DNA of 64,000 nt from Mannheimia glucosida (GTDB lineage: Bacteria > Pseudomonadota > Gammaproteobacteria > Enterobacterales > Pasteurellaceae). The stretch is from assembly GCF_046267875.1 (NCBI RefSeq), contig NZ_CP176502.1, forward strand, positions 1,984,001 to 2,048,000, written 5' to 3'. The notes beneath the pieces were generated by a model, which ran no database searches, had not been told where the DNA came from, and was given only the letters and a program-made list of their open reading frames with translations. This document shows positions 39,153 through 48,108 of this stretch, piece by piece (position 1 is the stretch's first letter; every line of letters begins with the position of its first letter). A program made the position numbers and the translations under genes.

Positions 39153-39744
39153 TATTGAAAAACGCTCCTACGCTGGCGAAGTACGAGCTGAAAACCGAGA
39201 AAATGAACCAACGCACATTATCGGCTACGGCTCGGTATTCAACTCAAAGTCGGAAGTAATGTGGGGTTTCCGTGAAATCATTATGCCAGGAGCCTTTGAT
39301 GATGTCCTTGAAGACGATGTAAGAGGTTTATTCAATCACGATCCGAATTTTATTCTAGGTCGCAGTAAAGCCGGTACATTAAGCCTTTCTGTTGATGAAA
39401 CAGGCTTAAAATATGACATCATCGCCCCTGATACGCCAACCATTCGTGATTTAGTGATCGCCCCTCTAAAACGTGGCGACATTACTCAATCGTCCTTTGC
39501 GTTTCGTATCGCTCGTAACGGTGATGATTGGTACGAAAATGAAGATGGTGTCATTATTCGGGAAATCCACAAAATTTCACGTCTGTATGATGTCAGTCCG
39601 GTAACTTATCCGGCTTACCAAGAAGCCAGCAGCACGGCACGCTCCCTTGAAGCGTGGAAAGAAGCAAGAAATTCAGGAGCAATCGCAAAAGCCGTTTCAC
39701 AAAAAGCCGCACGAGAGCGGTTTTTAAGCCTAATCAGTGCTTAA
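39145..39744 (+). CDS. Prohead protease, HK97 family (U35)
   Basis: A 199-residue serine protease that matures the prohead. Start MSDIEKRSYAGEVRAE has AGGAGAA upstream. Motifs: IIGYGSVFNSKSEVM, then LFNHDPNFILGRSKAGTLSL with the catalytic His, and the GDITQSSFAFRI block with the catalytic Ser near residue 115-120; DVSPVTYPAYQEA follows. It sits between portal and capsid as expected. Confidence 0.93.
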   Translation: MSDIEKRSYAGEVRAENRENEPTHIIGYGSVFNSKSEVMWGFREIIMPGAFDDVLEDDVRGLFNHDPNFILGRSKAGTLSLSVDETGLKYDIIAPDTPTIRDLVIAPLKRGDITQSSFAFRIARNGDDWYENEDGVIIREIHKISRLYDVSPVTYPAYQEASSTARSLEAWKEARNSGAIAKAVSQKAARERFLSLISA

Positions 39745-39810
39745 ACCAACACAATTTTTATCAATACGAGCCACATTCTTGTGGCTTTTTTCATTTAAGA
39801 GGAAACCAAA

Positions 39811-41019
39811 ATGGCTAAATTACACGAGCTACAAGAAAAACGCCGCAATATTGCGGTACAAATGCGTCAATTAAATGACGAAATCGGAGAAAAAACGTGG
39901 ACGGATGAACAACGCACCAAGTGGGATTCGATGAAACACGAACTTGTCGGGGTAGAGGCACAAATTGAGCGTGAAGAATCGTTACGTTCAACCGATGCAC
40001 TCTTTGTGGAAGAAAAACGTGAAGAGCAAGTTAAAGATCCTGTGTTAGATGTAGAAGCAAAACGCTCACAAGTATTTGATTCCTTCTTACGCCGTGGCTT
40101 AAGCGAATTAACTCAAGAAGAAAAGCAGGTAATGGCTGAACTTCGAGCTCAGGCAGCGGGTACTGATAACAAAGGTGGTTACACCGTGCCAAAAGAAATG
40201 CAGGCTCGTATTGTAGAAAAAATGAAAGCCTATGGCGGTATTGCAAGCGTAGCTCAAATTCTTAATACGGCAGATGGTCATCCGATTATGTGGGCAACCG
40301 CAGACGGCACAGCAGAAGAAGGTGAATTAATCGGTGAAAACGTAGCTGCGACCGAACAAGATGTGGAATTTGGTTCTGCTGAATTGGGTGCGAAAAAACT
40401 TTCTTCCAAAATTATCCGTGTATCGAATGAATTACTACAAGATTCCGGTGTGGATATTGAAGCGTTTTTAGCAAGCCGCATCGCTCAACGTATCGGTCGT
40501 GCGGAAGCAAAATATCTAATCCAAGGCACAGGTTTAGGTACACCGGCACAACCGAAAGGTTTACAGGCTGCCGTGACCGGTGTAACTCAAGCAGCAGCTG
40601 CAACTGCGGTAGCGTGGACAGATTTAAATGCTTTAATTCACTCAGTTGATCCAGCATATCGAAATTTAGACACGACTCGTCTTGCGTTTAACGACAACAC
40701 ATTGAAGGCATTAAAAGAAATGGTGGACGGTCAAAAACGCCCATTATGGTTGCCTGATATTGCAGGTGTTGCACCGGCAACTATTTTAGGTCAGCAATAT
40801 GTTATCGACCAAGGCATCGCAGACATTGCTGCCGGTGCGAAATTTGCTTACTTCGGTGATTTTAGTCGTTTTATTATCCGACGGGTCTCGGGTATGACAT
40901 TACGCCGTTTAGTGGAACGCTACGCAGAGTTTGATCAGGTCGGTTTCTTGGCATTCCACCGTTTCGACTGTGTGCTTGAAGATACCGCAGCAATAAAATC
41001 ATTAGCCGGTAAAGGCTAA
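39811..41019 (+). CDS. Major capsid protein, HK97 family
   Basis: A 402-residue protein. The N-terminal delta domain (1-110) is a predicted coiled coil that acts as an internal scaffold and is removed by the protease; cleavage is likely near AAGTDNKGGYTVPKEM. The capsid fold follows: PIMWATADGTAEEGELIGEN, SSKIIRVSNELLQDSGVDIEAFL, RAEAKYLIQGTG, and FGDFSRFIIRRVSGMTLRRL near the C-terminus. Confidence 0.95.
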   Translation: MAKLHELQEKRRNIAVQMRQLNDEIGEKTWTDEQRTKWDSMKHELVGVEAQIEREESLRSTDALFVEEKREEQVKDPVLDVEAKRSQVFDSFLRRGLSELTQEEKQVMAELRAQAAGTDNKGGYTVPKEMQARIVEKMKAYGGIASVAQILNTADGHPIMWATADGTAEEGELIGENVAATEQDVEFGSAELGAKKLSSKIIRVSNELLQDSGVDIEAFLASRIAQRIGRAEAKYLIQGTGLGTPAQPKGLQAAVTGVTQAAAATAVAWTDLNALIHSVDPAYRNLDTTRLAFNDNTLKALKEMVDGQKRPLWLPDIAGVAPATILGQQYVIDQGIADIAAGAKFAYFGDFSRFIIRRVSGMTLRRLVERYAEFDQVGFLAFHRFDCVLEDTAAIKSLAGKG

Positions 41020-41071
41020 TCGCTCTACGCAGGGAGAAAGACTATTCTCCCTGTTTCTATAAGGTAAAGCA

Positions 41072-41392
41072 ATGAACATTACCCTAGAAGAAGTCAAACA
41101 ACAATGCCGTATCGAACACGAGCTGGAAGATGATTTGCTCAATGGCTACCTGCTTTCAGCCCGAAAAACGGTAGAAAATCTGACTAATCGCCAACTTTTT
41201 GATGAACTACCCGAAGAACCACCGGCAAATGCCTTGCTTCTGACGGCAGATCTCAAAATGGCGGTATTAATGCTCACGGCATACTTGTACGAAAACCGAA
41301 GCGGCTGGAATGAAGCGAATAACTCACCGAATTTTGCCATTCCGCCAACAGTCGAGATTATTATTCAACCCTATAAATTCATCACGCTCTAA
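41072..41392 (+). CDS. Head-tail connector, gp6-like
   Basis: A 106-residue protein starting MNITLEEVKQQCRIEHELEDDLL, with NGYLLSARKTVENLTNR and VLMLTAYLYENRSGW, the pattern of HK97 gp6-like (phage DNA packaging/connector) proteins. It should bind beneath the portal. It follows the capsid gene by 52 bases. Confidence 0.88.
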   Translation: MNITLEEVKQQCRIEHELEDDLLNGYLLSARKTVENLTNRQLFDELPEEPPANALLLTADLKMAVLMLTAYLYENRSGWNEANNSPNFAIPPTVEIIIQPYKFITL

Positions 41393-41433
41393 CAAGCGGT
41401 CAAATTTTCCGAAAAATTTACATAAGGAAAGGT

Positions 41434-41769
41434 ATGAACATCGGCAAACTTCGTCATCGGATTATTATCCAAACGCAACGCAACCGCCCAAGCGAATATG
41501 GTGCAGTCGTTGCCGAATGGCACGATTTACACACCGCTTGGGCGGAAGTTAAACCGATTTCGGGGCGAGAACTTAACTCGGCAAACCAAATTCACAGTGA
41601 GGCTACGATGCAAATTTGGCTACGTTACTTGCCGAACCTTGATCACACAATGCGAGTGAAATTTGGTAACCGCCTATTTGAGATTGTGGCAATCCAAAAC
41701 TGGCGGGAACTTGATCGAAGTCTATTACTGCATTGTAAGGAACTAACCAATGGCAATGCTCAACGTTAA
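41434..41769 (+). CDS. Head closure protein (SPP1 gp16-like)
   Basis: A 111-residue protein: MNIGKLRHRIIIQTQRNRPSEYG, HDLHTAWAEVKPISGRELNSA and WLRYLPNLDHTMRVKFGNRLFEI, the layout of head-tail adaptor/stopper proteins. AAGGAAAGGT precedes the ATG. Overlaps the next gene by 20 bases. Confidence 0.87.
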   Translation: MNIGKLRHRIIIQTQRNRPSEYGAVVAEWHDLHTAWAEVKPISGRELNSANQIHSEATMQIWLRYLPNLDHTMRVKFGNRLFEIVAIQNWRELDRSLLLHCKELTNGNAQR

Positions 41770-42226
41770 GATTGAAGGCTTAAAAGAGCTTGGTCAAAAA
41801 ATGCAATCGTTAGGCAAAAAAGCCTCAAATCGGATTGCAGTCAAAGCGATGCGACAAGGTGGTGCGATAGTGCGAAATACCGCCCGAGCCAAAGCTCCTG
41901 TATTGCAAGAAAACGTACCACATCGTAAAAAAGGCACATTGAAAAAAGCGATTACCGCCCGAACCAAAATTAAAAACGGTAAAACAGAAACAATCGTTTG
42001 GGTTAAGAAATTGACCGACAAACAAATTAGCCGTTTCAAAGGGAAAAGCGGAAGAGGTGGGGCTTACAATCCTAACGATCCGTATTACTGGCGGTTTGTA
42101 GAGTTCGGCACAAGCAAAATGGGAGCAAAGCCATTTATGCGACCGGCTTTTGAACAAAGCAAACAGCAAGCGGCGAAAGCTATTACCGATACGCTCCGCA
42201 CCGAAATTCACAAGGAGGCTTCTTGA
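41750..42226 (+). CDS. HK97 gp10-like neck/tail completion protein
   Basis: A 158-residue basic protein: VKIEGLKELGQKMQSLGKKASNRIAVKAMRQGGAIVRN, then a Lys-rich segment and YYWRFVEFGTSKMGAKPFMRPAFEQ, which is the signature end of the gp10 family. Connects head completion to the tail. Two in-frame ATGs (41750, 41756) are possible. Confidence 0.9.
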   Translation: MAMLNVKIEGLKELGQKMQSLGKKASNRIAVKAMRQGGAIVRNTARAKAPVLQENVPHRKKGTLKKAITARTKIKNGKTETIVWVKKLTDKQISRFKGKSGRGGAYNPNDPYYWRFVEFGTSKMGAKPFMRPAFEQSKQQAAKAITDTLRTEIHKEAS

Positions 42227-42567
42227 TTCAAAATGAACTCTACTCTGCCCTGAAATCACTGGTTTCAGGGCGTTGTTTTTATGAAGTGATTCCTGAAACT
42301 AATCGGGAATATCCTGTAATTGTCTATCAATTCCCAACTATTACACCAAATTCTGCTTTAGAAGATGGCGATCTTGATGATTTTACAGTACAGATTGACA
42401 TTTACAGCCCCAATCCTGATGACATCTTCGCTTTGCGTAAACCAATTTTTACTGCCCTAACAGAAAACTTTGATTTTGCTGAGCGTGTGAATGATTTCAG
42501 CGATTACGAACCCGACACTAAACTACATCGTCGGGTGATGACTTATCAAATTGCTTACGGAGAATAA
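42223..42567 (+). CDS. Tail completion/terminator protein (DUF3168-like)
   Basis: A 114-residue protein with TTG start at 42223 (AAGGAGG four to five bases upstream, overlapping the gp10-like stop). ELYSALKSLVSGRCFYEVIPE, YPVIVYQF and DFTVQIDIYSPNPDDIF fit the small tail-terminator group. A downstream ATG exists only after losing the conserved start, so the TTG is preferred. Confidence 0.8.
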   Translation: MIQNELYSALKSLVSGRCFYEVIPETNREYPVIVYQFPTITPNSALEDGDLDDFTVQIDIYSPNPDDIFALRKPIFTALTENFDFAERVNDFSDYEPDTKLHRRVMTYQIAYGE

Positions 42568-42571
42568 CCAT

Positions 42572-43228
42572 ATGGCAACACAAACCACCCCATTTCAGGG
42601 AACAAAATTTTATATTGGTACTGGCTTAACCCAAGAAAAAGCCATTACTGCTTGTACGGTAACACCTAATGCAACAATTACCGCCGCTGGTCACGGTGCT
42701 AAAGTAGGCGATTTTGTCAAAATCACCGGCTTAGGTTCACTTGATGGCTTTTATCCTGTTAAGTCTGTTGCTTCAGATGTCTTAACATTTGCTGATGAGG
42801 TAGATTGGACATCACAAGATAGACCAACGGATTTCGCAGCAGCAAAAGTAGCAGTTGTGAAATGGTCATCAAACTTCTGTGCGATCAAAAACATTGAAGG
42901 CGATGGCGATACATTAGGCGAAGAAGATGTGACGACAATGTGTTCGGAAGGAACAGAAACCGAAGCAGGTGAAATTGAATATGGTTCAATTAAACTTACA
43001 TTCTTTTATGCGCCGGCTACGGCAATGCAGTCAGATCTTCGCAAGAAATTCTTCGCAAAAGAAACGTTCCCTTGGATGATGGTATTAAAAAACAAACAAG
43101 GTTCTTTATATGGCACAGGTTTCATTCAAACCAGCCCGAACTGGAGCGGTGAAGTAAAAGGTAAATTTGAATCAGGCGTTACGATTAAAAAATCAAAACG
43201 TGATTATCATTTACCTGTAATTGCATAA
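42572..43228 (+). CDS. Major tail tube protein
   Basis: A 218-residue protein starting MATQTTPFQGTKFYIGTG, beta-rich, with FCAIKNIEGDGDTLGEED, then ETEAGEIEYGSIKLTFFY and FPWMMVLKNKQGSLYGTGFIQTSPNW. A segment at about 27-85 (ITAAGHGAKVGDFVKITGLG) looks like an inserted Ig-like or SH3-like loop. Order and composition fit the lambda gpV-type tube protein. The start is chosen for GGAGAATAACCAT upstream. Confidence 0.87.
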   Translation: MATQTTPFQGTKFYIGTGLTQEKAITACTVTPNATITAAGHGAKVGDFVKITGLGSLDGFYPVKSVASDVLTFADEVDWTSQDRPTDFAAAKVAVVKWSSNFCAIKNIEGDGDTLGEEDVTTMCSEGTETEAGEIEYGSIKLTFFYAPATAMQSDLRKKFFAKETFPWMMVLKNKQGSLYGTGFIQTSPNWSGEVKGKFESGVTIKKSKRDYHLPVIA

Positions 43229-43242
43229 TTTTGCCCGAAATA

Positions 43243-43266
43243 GACCGCTTGTATAGCGGTCTTGTT
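43243..43266 (+). terminator. USS hairpin after the tail tube gene
   Basis: GACCGCT/AGCGGTC 7-bp stem containing a USS core followed by TTGTT. It might reduce transcription into the rest of the tail genes. Confidence 0.4.
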
Positions 43267-43285
43267 AATTTGATGAGGATGAAAA

Positions 43286-43702
43286 ATGACTATTGGCACT
43301 CGTGAATCATTATTAGCAGAAAATAAGCCAAAACTGAAGAAAATCAAAATTGGTAATTCCGAATACTTTATTCGTGAATTTAATGTTGGCGATATGAACC
43401 GTAGCTTATATGGCCAGCAAAAAGTAATGTGTGAGCTAGCAGAAGCTCAAGGCATTGAATTAAACTATGATGATCCTGAAGAGTTAGTAAAACAGCTCAG
43501 CAAAGTTTACGATCCGTATCGCTTAGCCAGAAACCTTGCTCTACGTTTATGTGATGCAGATGGTAATAATTTGTTTGATTTTGAAAATATGGACGATTTA
43601 GAAGCGTTATCCCGCCTAGATAAATCCGTATCAGAAGAGTTAAGCCGTGCATTAATGGTAGAAGAACCAAAAAACTCACAACCCGACGCAAGTTCCAACT
43701 AA
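43286..43702 (+). CDS. Tail assembly chaperone (gpG-like)
   Basis: A 138-residue protein: KLKKIKIGNSEYFIREFNVGDMNRSLYGQQ, DPYRLARNLALRLCDADGNNLFDFEN, then SEELSRALMVEEP. It is the G-type chaperone wrapped around the tape measure. Near its end, codons CCA AAA AAC include the slippery heptamer A-AAA-AAC (43669-43675), at which a -1 shift enters the following frame to make the G-T fusion of about 230 residues. AGGATG precedes the ATG. Confidence 0.88.
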   Translation: MTIGTRESLLAENKPKLKKIKIGNSEYFIREFNVGDMNRSLYGQQKVMCELAEAQGIELNYDDPEELVKQLSKVYDPYRLARNLALRLCDADGNNLFDFENMDDLEALSRLDKSVSEELSRALMVEEPKNSQPDASSN

Positions 43703-43977
43703 TACTCAGTCTTGCGTTGGGTAAAACATTAGCAGAAATCGAAGAAATGCCTGAATCGCATTTCCAAGAATATATGTTATTTTATGAAGAACAACCTTTT
43801 GGACTATGGAGAGAAGATTACCGTACAGCACAGATTTCACATCTGTTAGCGGCAATTCATCGAGATCCGAAACAAAAAGCCACAACCATTAGCGATTTAA
43901 TGCCCTTCTTTTCTGAAAAGAAGAGTGCTGAAAATGATGAAGATGATGGTTCAGTGGCTTATCTGGCTAATCGATAA
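43675..43977 (+). CDS. gpT-like extension read by -1 frameshift
   Basis: A frame with no ATG and no ribosome site, open from the slippery sequence to 43977. After the shift it reads LTTRRKFQLILSLALGKTL, then AEIEEMPESHFQEYMLFYEEQPFGLWREDYR, matching the DUF4035/gpT tail-assembly type. The first 100 residues follow the G part in the fusion, and relative frame (-1) is exactly that of lambda G/GT. An independent TTG start at 43717 is possible but unsupported. Confidence 0.8.
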   Translation, partial: LTTRRKFQLILSLALGKTLAEIEEMPESHFQEYMLFYEEQPFGLWREDYRTAQISHLLAAIHRDPKQKATTISDLMPFFSEKKSAENDEDDGSVAYLANR

Positions 43978-44047
43978 AATAGTTATTGCATGGCGTAAAA
44001 CTAGACAATATAATCAAAGTATTAGTAACAAGTAGGAGAATTGGCAT

Positions 44048-44284
44048 ATGCGTGATTTTATCCAGTTTTGGGCAAAATTCTTTTTTATAATGCTGATAGC
44101 ATTAGGTGCAGTATTTCTTCTATTTGCTGTTGATTTTGCCTATATTCTCACATTTTTTGGTATGTTTGCCATTGTGTTTGTTGTTCGCTTAGTCCAGGCT
44201 ATTATTCAAACTAACAGACACTATGATGACTTAGAAAAGGCTGAAAAAGAAAAAGCCCGTGTAAACTACGTCATTATTAAATAA
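44048..44284 (+). CDS. Small membrane protein in the tail cluster
   Basis: A 78-residue protein with two membrane helices (about 9-29 and 30-52) and a charged C-terminal helix (YDDLEKAEKEKARVNY). TAGGAGAA precedes the ATG. It sits between the tail chaperones and the tape measure and is followed by a terminator. It may be a superinfection-exclusion type moron; no family is recognised. Confidence 0.6.
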   Translation: MRDFIQFWAKFFFIMLIALGAVFLLFAVDFAYILTFFGMFAIVFVVRLVQAIIQTNRHYDDLEKAEKEKARVNYVIIK

Positions 44285-44300
44285 AACTAAATTTTTCAAA

Positions 44301-44327
44301 GAAGCCCGCATTTGCGGGCTTTTTTAT
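44301..44327 (+). terminator. Terminator inside the late operon
   Basis: Stem AAGCCCGCA/TGCGGGCTT with short loop and TTTTT tail, just upstream of the tape-measure gene. Under Q antitermination it would be read through. Confidence 0.75.
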
Positions 44328-44337
44328 TGGGGGGAAT

Positions 44338-47300
44338 ATGGCTTCTCTTGGTAACTTAAATATCAGCTTGAGTTTGGAAACAGTCCAATTTCAGCAAGGG
44401 CTAAACAAATCTGCTTATCAATCACAAAAATTTTCAAGAGAATTTCAAGTAAATTTATCTGCCGCACAAAACAAAGCAAGACAATTCTCCGAACGTACAA
44501 CCCAATATTTAAATAATATTGAACGTGCAGCTACCTCAATTAATAAAACAGCAAATATCAGCTTATTTTCAAGTATTGCCAACTGGGCAGGAAACAATTT
44601 GGTATCTGCAGCCTCACAAACATTGAAATATGCGGATAGCTATACAGAATTGCAAAACCGTATGCGTTTAGTAACTGATAGCCAAAATGAAATGGTCGCT
44701 GCAACTAATACGGTATTTGATATATCGTTACGCACAAATCAAGCTGTTGGAGCAACTTCAGAAGTTTACCAACGATTTGCGAAAAATGCTGATACTCTCA
44801 AAATTAGCCAAAAACAAGTTGCTGAATTGACAGAAACAGTATCAAAAGCAGTTGCAATGTCTGGGGCAAGTTCTGCTTCTGCAGAAGCTGCTTTAATGCA
44901 GTTTGGTCAGGCAATGGCAAGCGGTGAATTACGTGGTGCTGAACTCAATTCTGTTATGGAGCAAACTCCAGCATTAGCACAAGCTATTGCAGATGGTTTA
45001 GGTGTGAGCGTTGGTGCATTAAAGGATATGGGGAAGAATGGCGAGCTCCAAATCTCGAAAGTGATTGAAGCTCTCCAAAAAGCGAAAGATACCGTTGATA
45101 CGGATTTTGAAAAGCGTGTAAAAACACTTTCAATGTCCTTTACCAACCTTGAAACATCAATGATCCAATTCGTTGGACAGGTTGATTCAACATACGGTGT
45201 TACTCAAAAACTGGCAGAAGGAGTTGATTTTGTATCTGAAAATCTTGAAAGTATGATCAAAGTTGCTGGAGCTCTTATTGGAGCATTAGCAATCGGGCAT
45301 ATCAGTAAGTATTCGGCGACACTCTTACAAACAGGTTACAACAGTGCGAAAAATGCAATCGCTCATACTCGTGAAGCTCAAGCTATTTTAGCCAAAGCAA
45401 CAGCAATGCGGACTGCTGCACAAGTGGAAATGGCAAGTCTTGCCGCACAGCTTCAGCTAGCTCAATCAGAAAAAACTCGCTACGCTTTACGTGAGCAAAT
45501 GAAAGTGCAAGCAGCTCAAATTATTGCTTTGGCGGAAGCAGAGGCAACAGCCAAACGCAATTTAGCAGCAGCAAACACTTTAGCCAGTACAGCGGCTAGA
45601 GGGTTACAGAGTGCAATGGCATTACTTGGTGGCCCCGCTGGTGTGATTATGATTGCAGCAAGTGCGTTAATGTATTTTAGCAGTCAAGCAGATCAAGCTC
45701 GCCAAAAAGCCCTAGATACAGCAGGGGCAAACGAACGTTTAAAAGAAAGCTATGATGGGTTAAGTGCTGCCGCTATCTCGCTCAAAATTACCCAACAACA
45801 GGAAGAATTAGAAAACTACAAAAACCAAATTCAACAACTTCAATCTGATATATCAGTCTTAGAAGCTAACTGGTTTACAACAGGCTTACCAATTCCTGAT
45901 AGCGTAAAAAAAGAGATTGCCGAACTAAGCGATCAAATTGAGCTGTTGAAAGAAAATGCCAACATTGATTTCTCTGTGCTTGAAAACCAACTTGAGGCAT
46001 TGGCCCGGGCAATGTTATCAAGCGGAAAAAGTCTTGATGATGTTAGGGATAAATTTAAACTCTTAGGTATTGATGCAAGCGAAACGGAATGGATTTTAGC
46101 AGGCATTCCCTCAACGCTAAATGATATTGGTGATAGTGCCGAAAAAGCTGCAGGGGAAACACTTAATCTTGATGATGCAATGAAAAAATTGCAAGAGAGA
46201 TCAGTTACTTTAGCTCAAAAATTGGAAGTCGCTAAACTGGAACAACAAGGGCAAGCAGAATCAGCCTATGTACTTGCTGGACTTTATGAATTATTGGGTG
46301 TTGAAGGAGCTAAATATAATGAGGTTTTAATCGGCATTGCCACAGGTACAATTACTGCAGCTAATGCGGCAGATAAAGCCATTGGGCTTTCGCAGGAAAC
46401 ATTGAAAAAAATCCTTGACGGCAAAGCTATGCTACAAGGAATGTTCAAAAATGAGACTCAAATTCAGACCATTAAAACTGAGTTAAGGGAAAGAGCTAAA
46501 GTAACTAAGCCCAAAAAAGAGAAAAAAGCCAAGAAAAGTGGTGGCGAAAATGCTCGCGATAATTGGCTTTCATTTTATGATGATTTACGCAAGAAAAGCG
46601 GTTCAACGTTAAATGAAATCAATCTCGAAGAAACACGAATGTTTCAACGACTTGAAGAGCATATGAAAAAAGGAGTGGTTTCTCATACTGAGTATGAAAC
46701 AGCTAAAACAGCCATTACACAGCGTTTTGCGAAAGAACGTTTAGAGTTAGCAGGTAAATATGCTCCTGAAAAACTACTTTCCGCAAATTTAAAAGATGAA
46801 TTGTCTGCTATTCAGGAATTACGTAAAGCAGGTCATCTGACAGAGAGTGAATATCAAATAGCAGAGCAACAACTCAAATTTGATTATGCTCAAAATAAAT
46901 CTCAACAAGCTATTAGCCCGATAGATCAAGTGCGTGGAATGTATGATTCTGAGCAGGACTTGAAAAATCAACAAGCCCGAGAATTAGCCCAACTTCAAGC
47001 ATTTTATGATCAGAAATTGATGACTGAAGAGGAGTTTCAGAAACGTAAACAGCAAATTATTTCGCGTTACGAAAATGAACGCTGGCAAAAAGAAATGTCC
47101 GAGTATGCGACAGGACTTAATGATCTTGGTGGTGCATTTGATGTTCTTACATCAACTGTTGAACAGTCGGCCGGTAAACAGTCAGCCGCTTATAAGGCAA
47201 TGTTTGCCGTATCAAAAGCCTTTGCTATTGCCGAAGCTAGTGTGAAACTATCACAGGCTATTGCTCAGGCTATGGCTGATACAACTGCACTTACTCCAGC

Positions 47301-47763
47301 ACAGAAATTTGCGAATATGGCAGCAGTTGCAGCTGCTGGAGCAAATGTCATTTCTCAAATTACAAGTGTTGCCTTTGCGAAAGGAGGCCACGTTCAAGGA
47401 CCTGGGACAGGTACAAGCGATTCAATTCTTGCTCGATTATCCAATAACGAATTTGTGATGACCTCTCGCACGGTCGATCATTATGGTGTCGGATTTCTTA
47501 ATGCCCTTAATCAACGTCGTTTACCTAAATTTGCGAATGGTGGTCACGTCGGTGGCAAGTCAGGTAATTATGATGGTTTGTTTAATAGTAACAATGCCCA
47601 AAGCAATGAAGTATCTATTACGATCAACATTGATAGCAATGGAAATGAGGAAGTTACAATGGAGCAAAAAGCTGCACAAGGAAAAGAACTCGCTATGGCT
47701 ATTCAGGCTAATGTGCTTGAAGTATTGAAAAAGCAACGTCGCCCAGGTGGTTTGCTCTCATAG
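44338..47763 (+). CDS. Tape-measure protein
   Basis: A 1141-residue protein that sets tail length. The N-terminus (1-60) begins MASLGNLNISLSLETVQFQQGL; residues about 75-270 carry the tape-measure N-domain (TELQNRMRLVTDSQ, GASSASAEAALMQFGQAMASGELRGAELNSVMEQTPALAQAIADGLGVS). A hydrophobic segment at about 410-445, long coiled coils through 700-980, and a Gly-rich end (GFLNALNQRRLPKFANGGHVGG) follow. At about 3 residues per tail unit step this predicts a tail of roughly 160-170 nm (inference). Confidence 0.94.
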   Translation: MASLGNLNISLSLETVQFQQGLNKSAYQSQKFSREFQVNLSAAQNKARQFSERTTQYLNNIERAATSINKTANISLFSSIANWAGNNLVSAASQTLKYADSYTELQNRMRLVTDSQNEMVAATNTVFDISLRTNQAVGATSEVYQRFAKNADTLKISQKQVAELTETVSKAVAMSGASSASAEAALMQFGQAMASGELRGAELNSVMEQTPALAQAIADGLGVSVGALKDMGKNGELQISKVIEALQKAKDTVDTDFEKRVKTLSMSFTNLETSMIQFVGQVDSTYGVTQKLAEGVDFVSENLESMIKVAGALIGALAIGHISKYSATLLQTGYNSAKNAIAHTREAQAILAKATAMRTAAQVEMASLAAQLQLAQSEKTRYALREQMKVQAAQIIALAEAEATAKRNLAAANTLASTAARGLQSAMALLGGPAGVIMIAASALMYFSSQADQARQKALDTAGANERLKESYDGLSAAAISLKITQQQEELENYKNQIQQLQSDISVLEANWFTTGLPIPDSVKKEIAELSDQIELLKENANIDFSVLENQLEALARAMLSSGKSLDDVRDKFKLLGIDASETEWILAGIPSTLNDIGDSAEKAAGETLNLDDAMKKLQERSVTLAQKLEVAKLEQQGQAESAYVLAGLYELLGVEGAKYNEVLIGIATGTITAANAADKAIGLSQETLKKILDGKAMLQGMFKNETQIQTIKTELRERAKVTKPKKEKKAKKSGGENARDNWLSFYDDLRKKSGSTLNEINLEETRMFQRLEEHMKKGVVSHTEYETAKTAITQRFAKERLELAGKYAPEKLLSANLKDELSAIQELRKAGHLTESEYQIAEQQLKFDYAQNKSQQAISPIDQVRGMYDSEQDLKNQQARELAQLQAFYDQKLMTEEEFQKRKQQIISRYENERWQKEMSEYATGLNDLGGAFDVLTSTVEQSAGKQSAAYKAMFAVSKAFAIAEASVKLSQAIAQAMADTTALTPAQKFANMAAVAAAGANVISQITSVAFAKGGHVQGPGTGTSDSILARLSNNEFVMTSRTVDHYGVGFLNALNQRRLPKFANGGHVGGKSGNYDGLFNSNNAQSNEVSITINIDSNGNEEVTMEQKAAQGKELAMAIQANVLEVLKKQRRPGGLLS

Positions 47764-47772
47764 GTGGTAAAT

Positions 47773-48108
47773 ATGGCATTAAAAACGCTGTCGTGGTGTC
47801 CGCAACCCGGTTACACAGTGGAAGAAGAACCACGACGAAAAGTGCTGAAGTATGGTAACGGCTATCAGCAACGAATGGAAGATGGAATTAATACTCTGCT
47901 ACGTAAGTATTCCGTAACCTACAAAATAAAAAACAAAGAATCGGCACAATTCCGTAACTTTATGAAAGAACATAGCGGAGTTCGTGCCTTTTATTTTAAA
48001 GATATAGCTCTTGGTGGCGAGTTAGTAAAGGTTGTATGTACTAAATTTCCTCGACAAGTGGGGAAAACACACACAATATTTACTTGTGAATTTGAAGAGG
48101 TGGTGTAA
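47773..48108 (+). CDS. Minor tail protein M
   Basis: A 111-residue lambda gpM-like protein: ALKTLSWCPQPGYTVEEEPRRKVLKYGNGYQQR, then SVTYKIKNKES and HSGVRAFYFKDIA. The ATG 47773 with TAGGTGG upstream is preferred to the earlier GTG. Ends with a TAATG overlap to the L gene. Confidence 0.9.
   Translation: MALKTLSWCPQPGYTVEEEPRRKVLKYGNGYQQRMEDGINTLLRKYSVTYKIKNKESAQFRNFMKEHSGVRAFYFKDIALGGELVKVVCTKFPRQVGKTHTIFTCEFEEVV

Noticed and set aside
43717..43977. Separate gene for the gpT-like segment
   Set aside because: There is only a TTG without ribosome site, the frame is open from the slippery heptamer, and the family is made by frameshift.
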